A program made the translations under genes and the position numbers. Below the pieces are notes generated by a model that saw only the letters and a program-made list of their open reading frames with translations, searched no databases and was not told the origin of the DNA. DNA of 29,175 nt from Thermoplasmata archaeon (GTDB taxonomy: Archaea; Thermoplasmatota; Thermoplasmata; Halarchaeoplasmatales; Halarchaeoplasmataceae): the NCBI GenBank assembly GCA_019594025.1, contig JAFDUB010000005.1, positions 1-29,175 of the forward strand, written 5' to 3'. Positions 9,010 through 14,664 of the stretch are shown in pieces; the first letter of the stretch is position 1; every line of letters begins with the position of its first letter.

Positions 9010-9121
9010 ACTTTTTGAACCAAGTTGCGAGCCCCAACGCTATTCGCCGATCCTATAAATGAACAAAATTTATTTTATGAGTAGTAGGGATTGTTCCAAA
9101 TCCCCCATAAGTTCAAAAAGT
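9010..9121. ncRNA. Candidate structured RNA or element bounded by a perfect 11-bp inverted repeat
   Basis: ACTTTTTGAAC (9010-9020) and GTTCAAAAAGT (9111-9121) are perfect reverse complements, 90 nt apart. Inside are smaller self-complementary pieces: GTTG...CAAC (9024-9038), ATAAAT...ATTTAT (about 9055-9074), and a perfect six-pair hairpin GGGATT-GTTCCA-AATCCC (9088-9105). Together they can fold as a closed multibranch structure. The element begins five nucleotides after the stop of the GTPase at 9126-9947. It could therefore be that gene's 3' UTR or a bidirectional oligo-T terminator, an independent RNA, or a small inverted-repeat element. No target-site duplication is seen. The strand is undecided. 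Confidence 0.35.
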
Positions 9122-9125
9122 CGGG

Positions 9126-9947
9126 TCATTGACTATGATCCTGATACTTTTCCAAAACTTTTTCAATCAAATTCTTCGAGTATTTATCCTCTTTTTCATC
9201 GTAGAGGTACATCAGAAGATTTGCAAATCTCATGACTTTTTTATCTGTTATAGAGAAGATCTCCTCGTTCAAGTCGAACTTGTCTATGTCGCTCTCTTCA
9301 ATGAGGCCTTCTCGAATATCGTATGGGATGTCACCTATTTCTGACGATATGGCCAACAACGTATCGAGCAGGTCTTTCGGACTGTCTATCTCACGTTCAA
9401 AGATAATATCTTCTAAGTCCTTAGAAGAAAGCTGCATGTTGTAAGCTACCTTCGAGGCTAGATATTTAAACATGTATTCTACATTTCGGCCGCTTTTTGC
9501 AGAGGTAAAAAGGACATGATTAAAGCAATGATATACCTTTTCAAGCTTATCGAGGCTGATATTCTTTTCATCTAAATCAAATTTGTTTATCGCAAGCACA
9601 ACTGGGTTGTCTTCACTAGAATTTCGTTTGTATATCGGAATCCAATCATTCACCAGACTCTCCAATGTATTTGGACGGGTGATATCAGCCACTGCGATTG
9701 CCCCGGTAGAACCCTTAAAAGCACCCCTTTTTACTATTTTGAAACCGGCTTCCCCCATAATATCTTGAATAATTAGTTTGATTTTACCTTCTTCGAAGGA
9801 GACATCCTTGGTGTAAATATTGGTGCCGATTGTTTTAAGGTATTCCTCTCCAAATACGTTTTTCACATATCTTAGAACCAACGAGGTCTTTCCAACCCCT
9901 TGGTCACCGAGGAGATTAATTTTTTTCTTTACAAACTCTTCATTCAT
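9126..9947 (-). CDS. Ras/Rab-like small GTPase with C-terminal extension
   Basis: 273 aa. All five GTPase boxes are visible: G1 GDQGVGKTS (14-22), the switch I Thr in KTIGTN (39), G3 DIMGE (62-66), G4 NKFD (121-124) and G5 SAK (149-151). The fold is Ras/Rab type and finishes near residue 170. About 100 further residues are rich in acidic and helical sequence (DLEDIIFEREIDSPKDLLD...) and match nothing I recognise. The catalytic Gln of the Ras G3 box is Glu here (DIMGEAGF), which should change GTP hydrolysis. There is no C-terminal Cys for prenylation. It lies upstream, on the same strand, of the two large receptors, and a possible TATA-like stretch (TTTAAAT, about 9972-9982) lies about 28 nt before its ATG. 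A signalling partnership with the receptors is inference from proximity. Confidence 0.9.
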   Translation of the reverse strand: MNEEFVKKKINLLGDQGVGKTSLVLRYVKNVFGEEYLKTIGTNIYTKDVSFEEGKIKLIIQDIMGEAGFKIVKRGAFKGSTGAIAVADITRPNTLESLVNDWIPIYKRNSSEDNPVVLAINKFDLDEKNISLDKLEKVYHCFNHVLFTSAKSGRNVEYMFKYLASKVAYNMQLSSKDLEDIIFEREIDSPKDLLDTLLAISSEIGDIPYDIREGLIEESDIDKFDLNEEIFSITDKKVMRFANLLMYLYDEKEDKYSKNLIEKVLEKYQDHSQ

Positions 9948-10053
9948 TCACTTGGGACATAAAAGGTAGGTTAATTTAAATCTGTTTATGATTGAGCGAA
10001 TTTTTTTTGTTAATCCTGTTCGATAAGCAAATAAAAATCTAAAAACGTGCAAA

Positions 10054-10073
10054 AAATATATCTACCATATAAT
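10054..10073 (+). promoter_or_regulatory. TATA-like region upstream of the zinc-ribbon gene
   Basis: AATATATC and CATATAAT lie 16-35 nt before a GTG at 10089. This would fit near-leaderless transcription from that GTG and argues against the upstream GTG at 10047, which would place the box inside the gene. Confidence 0.4.
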
Positions 10074-10088
10074 CGTCTACTTGAAAAC

Positions 10089-10580
10089 GTGTCTAAGCAG
10101 AAATCCGGACTTACGGTCATTTGTGAAGAATGTGATTCCGAACTTATTGTAGATACAGGTACATGCCCTATTTGTGGAAGCAAACTTTCGGATAAAGAAA
10201 CAAGCGAAAATGAAAATATCCTGATGGATAAAATTAGAGTGGCGTATAACTTGATTTTCTGTGCTGAATACATGGGTATAGATACCAAAGAGGCCAATGA
10301 ACTAATCGGTACTGCAAGAGAGGAAATGGAGATCGGGGACTTTGAAAAGGCCGAAGAAAAACTCGCTGAAGCATTTGGTTTAATTTCACCAATATTGGAA
10401 AAAGAATTAAAGAAAAAGCTCAGCGCAGCTTACAAGTTACTAAAGGAAAAAGAGGCATCTAGTGCAAAAGTTTCTCTGTTTTCAAGGAACCTACTCAAAA
10501 AAGCTAAATATGCTTTGGAAAACGGAGAGTTAGACAGGTGTCTAGTTCTGTTAGAGAATTTCCGAAGATATATGGGGTAA
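10089..10580 (+). CDS. Zinc-ribbon protein with helical C-terminal domain
   Basis: 163 aa from the GTG at 10089; an in-frame GTG at 10047 would add 14 residues that look non-conserved. Near the N-terminus a zinc ribbon has two CxxC knuckles (CEECDSELIVDTGTCPICGS). The rest is charged and helical, with TPR-like pairs such as EMEIGDFEKAEEKLAEA and ALENGELDRCLVLLE. Such proteins are common but uncharacterised in archaea; a scaffold or nucleic-acid-binding role would be a guess. It is divergent from the GTPase at 9126-9947 across about 140 bp that hold promoter-like AT-rich sequence for both directions. It ends 78 nt before the GfcR-like gene, which has its own TATA box. Confidence 0.75.
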   Translation: MSKQKSGLTVICEECDSELIVDTGTCPICGSKLSDKETSENENILMDKIRVAYNLIFCAEYMGIDTKEANELIGTAREEMEIGDFEKAEEKLAEAFGLISPILEKELKKKLSAAYKLLKEKEASSAKVSLFSRNLLKKAKYALENGELDRCLVLLENFRRYMG

Positions 10581-10630
10581 TACCTATATTATAAATAACT
10601 TTTCTTTCTCAACCGGGATTAACCACAATA

Positions 10631-10639
10631 TTATAATAT
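10631..10639 (+). promoter_or_regulatory. TATA box of the gfcR-lysS-GTPase operon
   Basis: TTATAATAT is centred about 24 nt before the ATG at 10659, which fits a leaderless transcript for the first gene. The following two genes are close behind. Confidence 0.55.
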
Positions 10640-10658
10640 GTGCGTTCTTCTTCACTGA

Positions 10659-11273
10659 ATGAAAGTGATCGAGATGAAAGGAATAGAGTCACTCGTTGAA
10701 AAGGCCATGGAATATAAAGAGAAGGGACTTAAGGAAAAGGAGATAGCAACTGAACTGAGCCTCTCCGTGGACACTGTGACATGGCTTCTCACTAGAAACG
10801 TTAAAGAAGAAAAGCCACCGACCGACGTTCAAATCGGTTGGAGGTCTGTGGGTGTATTCGGTGGAAGAATTGGTCTGTTTGCCACTATTTTTTCGGATAT
10901 CATCATCGAAGAGATGGAGAAGACGAATACGGACTTTGATACCGTGGTGGGTGTAGCCATAAACGGTATTCCATTAGCTACCTTGATCTCTGAACAGCTG
11001 GGAAAAGAGCTCGCTATTTATCGTCCGAGAGAAAAAGAGCGGCGTGGAGGCGGGGGAACAATGAGTTCTAACTATGCGTCGGTGGATGGAAAAAAGGTTG
11101 TAATTGTTGACGACGTAATAAGTACGGGTGAGACCATGCAGGGTGCTATAATCGATATGGAAGATAAAGGTGCCGAAGTTGTTCTTTGCGTGGTTTCCGT
11201 AAATAAGGACCGTAAGGACGAAGTAGTCGGTGTTCCTTTACGGGCGCTGGTACGAACCCAGATTATAGGTTAA
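10659..11273 (+). CDS. gfcR: GfcR-like transcriptional regulator (HTH plus PRTase domain)
   Basis: 204 aa. An N-terminal helix-turn-helix (KEKEIATELSLSVDTVTWLL, about 25-44) is fused to a type I phosphoribosyltransferase fold with a PRPP-binding motif VVIVDDVISTGETM (147-160). This arrangement is the archaeal 'orotate phosphoribosyltransferase-like' family. Its Haloferax member GfcR (formerly named PyrE2) was characterised as a regulator of sugar-catabolic genes. The HTH makes a DNA-binding role more likely than pyrimidine synthesis. Its ligand and targets here are unknown. The ATG at 10659 is set by the TATA spacing; an in-frame ATG at 10674 is possible. lysS follows after 13 nt. Confidence 0.85.
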   Translation: MKVIEMKGIESLVEKAMEYKEKGLKEKEIATELSLSVDTVTWLLTRNVKEEKPPTDVQIGWRSVGVFGGRIGLFATIFSDIIIEEMEKTNTDFDTVVGVAINGIPLATLISEQLGKELAIYRPREKERRGGGGTMSSNYASVDGKKVVIVDDVISTGETMQGAIIDMEDKGAEVVLCVVSVNKDRKDEVVGVPLRALVRTQIIG

Positions 11274-11286
11274 AGAGGTCGCACCG

Positions 11287-12789
11287 ATGCATTGGGCGGA
11301 CGTTGAGGCTTCAGAACTTCCACCAGAACCTCTTATCGCCACTGGTATAACACCCTCTGGACCGATTCATTTAGGCAGTTTACGAGAGATATTGACTGGT
11401 GACGCTATAAAGAGGGCATCTGACTCTGGAAAGCTGTTGTATATAGCAGATTCTATTGACCCTCTTCGTAGAGTTTATCCTTTTTTGGAAGAGAGTTACG
11501 AACAGTACGTTGGAATGCCTCTTCACGATATACCCTGTATCTGTGGTTCACATGCTAGCTACGCAGATCATTACCTTGAACCCTTTCTTGAAACCATAGA
11601 ACAGCTAGGTATAGAATGCTCCGTGAAATATACTCATAAAATGTACGCTGAAGGCTTATACGAGGGTGCTATCAGAAAACTGATAGAATCTAGAAATGTT
11701 GTAGCCCAGATACTATCAGAAAAAGCTAACCGACAGTTAGAGGATTCATGGTATCCTTATAACCCTATATGCAACGACTGCGGACGCTTAGGAACTACTG
11801 ATATACTATCTTTCGAAGACCCCTTTGTTCATTATCGTTGTAAATGCGGTAATCAGGGTAAAGCGGACATAAGAACTGACGATGGTAAACTTCCGTGGCG
11901 TTGTGACTGGCCTGCAAGATGGTGGATACTGGGAGTTGATTGTGAACCCTTGGGTAAGGATCATGCTACCTCTGGTGGATCATGGGATACCGGTACGGAG
12001 ATAATTAAGAAAGTATTCGGGACTCCGCCCCCTCACCCGGTGGTCTACGAATGGATACAGTTGAAAGGCAAAGGTGCCATGTCATCTTCTTCTGGAATAG
12101 CTATCAAAGGGGAGGACATATTGGCCATGCTTGAACCTGAAATCATCCGTTTCCTTCTTATGAAGACGAAGCCACAATCTCATATCGATTTTGACCCCGC
12201 ACTTCCCCTGCTCGATTTGGTTGAGGAATACGATCAAATAGAAAGTAAATATTATGATGGAGAGCTTGAAGAAGACGAAAAGAGGACCTATGAGTTATCA
12301 CAGGCTGATGGGATACCGGAATATCCTCCGACCAGAGTTCCTTACCGTCATCTGGTCAATTTAGTACAGATCTACGATTCGGTAGACGATATGTGGGAAA
12401 TATCAGTTGGTGACGAATGCGGTCCCGATGATTACGAACGCTTGATAGAACGAGCTGAGAAGGTTAGATATTGGATAGATAATTTTGCCCCTGATTTCGT
12501 TAAATTCTCTATTAAAAAAGAGATGCCGGATGTAACACTTGATGAAAATCAGAGATTGTTCCTTGAAAAATACCTTTCAAGTCTGGAAGAGATAGACGAA
12601 TGGAGGGACGATTTACTGCACTCCCTTGTTCACTCAACCGCCGAAGAGGTAAACTTATCTAAAGGAAAGGCATTTAGTATATTCTATACAATCCTCCTAG
12701 GTCAGAAAAGAGGGCCTAAATTAGGAAGATTTCTGATGCAAATTGACAGGGAGTTCCTGTTGCAAAGACTGAAAAAGGCATTGAAATAA
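11287..12789 (+). CDS. lysS: Class I lysyl-tRNA synthetase
   Basis: 500 aa, close to the usual length. It charges tRNA-Lys with lysine. The class I signatures are clear: the HIGH-type motif GPIHLGS (25-31) and the KMSKS-type motif MSSSSG (265-270). A zinc-type Cys set (ICNDC at 161-165 and CKCG at 185-188), the RWW segment and GKDHATSGGS are all typical of archaeal class I LysRS, which differs in fold from the class II enzyme of most bacteria and eukaryotes. The ATG has a Shine-Dalgarno (GAGGT at 11276-11280). It sits between gfcR and a Ras-like GTPase with gaps of 13 and about 20 nt, so the three are probably one operon. The reading frame is intact. Confidence 0.97.
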   Translation: MHWADVEASELPPEPLIATGITPSGPIHLGSLREILTGDAIKRASDSGKLLYIADSIDPLRRVYPFLEESYEQYVGMPLHDIPCICGSHASYADHYLEPFLETIEQLGIECSVKYTHKMYAEGLYEGAIRKLIESRNVVAQILSEKANRQLEDSWYPYNPICNDCGRLGTTDILSFEDPFVHYRCKCGNQGKADIRTDDGKLPWRCDWPARWWILGVDCEPLGKDHATSGGSWDTGTEIIKKVFGTPPPHPVVYEWIQLKGKGAMSSSSGIAIKGEDILAMLEPEIIRFLLMKTKPQSHIDFDPALPLLDLVEEYDQIESKYYDGELEEDEKRTYELSQADGIPEYPPTRVPYRHLVNLVQIYDSVDDMWEISVGDECGPDDYERLIERAEKVRYWIDNFAPDFVKFSIKKEMPDVTLDENQRLFLEKYLSSLEEIDEWRDDLLHSLVHSTAEEVNLSKGKAFSIFYTILLGQKRGPKLGRFLMQIDREFLLQRLKKALK

Positions 12790-12810
12790 AAGAAGAGAGT
12801 GACTGTACTT

Positions 12811-13455
12811 ATGGCAAAGCATGCAGCTAAAGTATTGATAATCGGAGAGGGAGCAGTTGGAAAGACCTCTCTTCTAAGAAGATACGTTGAAGGTATTTTC
12901 CATGAAGATTATGTAGCCACTATCGGGGTAAATATCAAGAATAAATTACTGCCCGACTTCGATCTGGAATTGAGTCTATGGGACATCTACGGTCAGAAAT
13001 CGATATCTCCAGGCAAACATTCCTCCAATTACATCGGTGCAGAAGGGGCCGCTTTGGTATTTGATTTGACTCGGAAAAATACTTTCGATACTCTTGACTT
13101 TTGGTTAGAAGGTCTATATTCCATAACGGGTAAAATCCCCGTGGTCGTACTTGGTAATAAAAACGATATAATAGAGGATTTCGAGAATAACTGTGATACA
13201 GTATTCACCAGTGCGTCGAAAGATGAATTTCACGATTACATGGTAAGTGAACATTATTACAGAAGTGTTTACAGTTCAGAGCCAAGTTTCGTACCTGTTC
13301 CGTACATTGAATTCAAACGGTGGGCAAAGGGTCATAACAAATTTCAAATCAGATATAATCGTTTTCTAACTAGTGCTAAAACCGGGAAGAACGTGGAAAG
13401 TGCATTCCACGTACTAGGAAAGAAAATAATGAGAAATAAGATACGATTTAAATGA
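12811..13455 (+). CDS. Ras/Rab-like small GTPase with an insertion between G4 and G5
   Basis: 214 aa from the ATG at 12811; an in-frame GTG at 12799 would add four residues. G1 is GEGAVGKTS (12-20), switch I Thr is in ATIGVN (37), G3 is DIYGQ (58-62, with the Ras-type Gln kept), G4 is NKND (116-119) and G5 is SAK (188-190). About 68 residues separate G4 from G5, against some 25-30 in Ras or Rab, so there is an insertion of about 40 residues. It includes FHDYMVSEHYYRSVYSS and IEFKRWAKGHNKFQIRYN. This could be a partner-binding loop. There is no C-terminal Cys, so membrane attachment by prenyl groups is not expected. It is the third gene of the gfcR-lysS cluster and a paralogue of the GTPase at 9126-9947. 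Confidence 0.9.
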   Translation: MAKHAAKVLIIGEGAVGKTSLLRRYVEGIFHEDYVATIGVNIKNKLLPDFDLELSLWDIYGQKSISPGKHSSNYIGAEGAALVFDLTRKNTFDTLDFWLEGLYSITGKIPVVVLGNKNDIIEDFENNCDTVFTSASKDEFHDYMVSEHYYRSVYSSEPSFVPVPYIEFKRWAKGHNKFQIRYNRFLTSAKTGKNVESAFHVLGKKIMRNKIRFK

Positions 13456-13477
13456 AGGCTTAGTAAAAAAGGTACAT

Positions 13478-13488
13478 TTATTTATACT
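13478..13488 (+). promoter_or_regulatory. TATA box of the REC-PAS-PAS gene
   Basis: TTTATTTATAC is centred about 30 nt before the ATG at 13514, which fits transcription start at or just before the start codon. Confidence 0.5.
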
Positions 13489-13513
13489 TCGAATCAATTT
13501 TTACTTTTGAACG

Positions 13514-14662
13514 ATGAAAATACTGTTTGTAGATGATGAAGCCGCTATACGAGAGCAAGCAAAGGTATTTCTTGAAGATATATTCGGAGTCCTCGATGTA
13601 ACTACTATTGATTCTCCTATCCATGCTCTCGATATCCTCCAAGACGAATACTTCTCCGCGGTAGTTTCCGACTATCAGATGCCTATTATGGACGGGCTTG
13701 ATTTTTTAAAGAAATTACGGAAACAAGGTAAGAATATACCTTTTATTATATTTACTGGAAAAGGTCGTGAAGAGGTTGCGATGCAAGCTCTAAATCTGGG
13801 GGCTGACGGCTATGTACAAAAAGGAACAGACGTACGTTCACAGTACGTACTCTTAGCTCAAACCATAAAACAGGCTGTGGAACGTCAGGAAGCTCGTCTC
13901 AATCTGCAGCGCTCGGAGAAGGAAAAATCCGTGATCCTCGGTTCCCTTTCAGAACACGTAGTTCATATTGATGATGGTGGCAGAATCATTTGGGCCAACA
14001 GGGCCGCGGCGATTTCCGTTAACAGGAAAATAAGTGATATAATAGGGGAAAAGTGCTTTGAAATATGGTTTGATAGGCGAACGCACTGTGAGAGTTGTCC
14101 CGTACTAAAGGCCGGTAAAGAGGCACGCAGATGTGAGGATATATTGGAATCGCCAGATGGAAGGATTTGGTATGTTCGGGGTGAACCGATTAAAGATACA
14201 TCCGAATCGGTGGTGGGCTTATTGGAAGTAAAAGACGACATCACCGAGAAAACTCTTATCAAAAAAGCATTGGAAGAGAGTGAGGCCAAATTTAGGAATT
14301 TAGTCGACACCGCTCCTTCAGCCGTTTGTATATTGAAGAAAGGAAGATTCAGATATGTTAACCATGCTATGGAAGTTATAACTGGATACTCTTTAGATGA
14401 ATTATTAGAGATGAACTTCTTCGAACTTGTTTCTTCCAGTCAACGAGAATTAGTCAAAGAACGTTTGTTGTCTATTGAATCTGGAGTAAATAAAACACCA
14501 TCGAGGTATGAAATAAATATCGAAAACAAGGACGGCGACGAACGATGGCTTTACATAGCCACAACAAAAACAATATTTGAAAGTGAAAAAATGGTGATGC
14601 TTATCGGTATAGATATTACCGAACAGAAGCAGCTAGAGGATGTATTGCGGGGTACATCTTGA
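13514..14662 (+). CDS. Response regulator with two PAS domains and no kinase
   Basis: 382 aa. Residues 1-120 form a receiver domain with acidic residues DDE (7-9), the phosphoryl acceptor Asp53 in VVSDYQMPIMDG, the conserved Thr/Gly in FTGKG and Lys in YVQKG. A short coiled linker (AVERQEARLNLQRSEKEKS) leads to a first PAS domain (about 138-250) with a Cys cluster (KCFEIW..., HCESCPV, RRC). Such Cys-rich PAS domains are frequent in archaeal sensors; a metal or redox cofactor is possible. A second PAS domain (about 260-372) ends with the usual GIDITEQKQLE linker. The protein then stops, so there is no histidine kinase or DNA-binding output. It probably receives phosphate from a kinase encoded elsewhere and acts by protein contact. 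It converges tail to tail with the next gene, two bases apart. Confidence 0.9.
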   Translation: MKILFVDDEAAIREQAKVFLEDIFGVLDVTTIDSPIHALDILQDEYFSAVVSDYQMPIMDGLDFLKKLRKQGKNIPFIIFTGKGREEVAMQALNLGADGYVQKGTDVRSQYVLLAQTIKQAVERQEARLNLQRSEKEKSVILGSLSEHVVHIDDGGRIIWANRAAAISVNRKISDIIGEKCFEIWFDRRTHCESCPVLKAGKEARRCEDILESPDGRIWYVRGEPIKDTSESVVGLLEVKDDITEKTLIKKALEESEAKFRNLVDTAPSAVCILKKGRFRYVNHAMEVITGYSLDELLEMNFFELVSSSQRELVKERLLSIESGVNKTPSRYEINIENKDGDERWLYIATTKTIFESEKMVMLIGIDITEQKQLEDVLRGTS

Positions 14663-14664
14663 AG

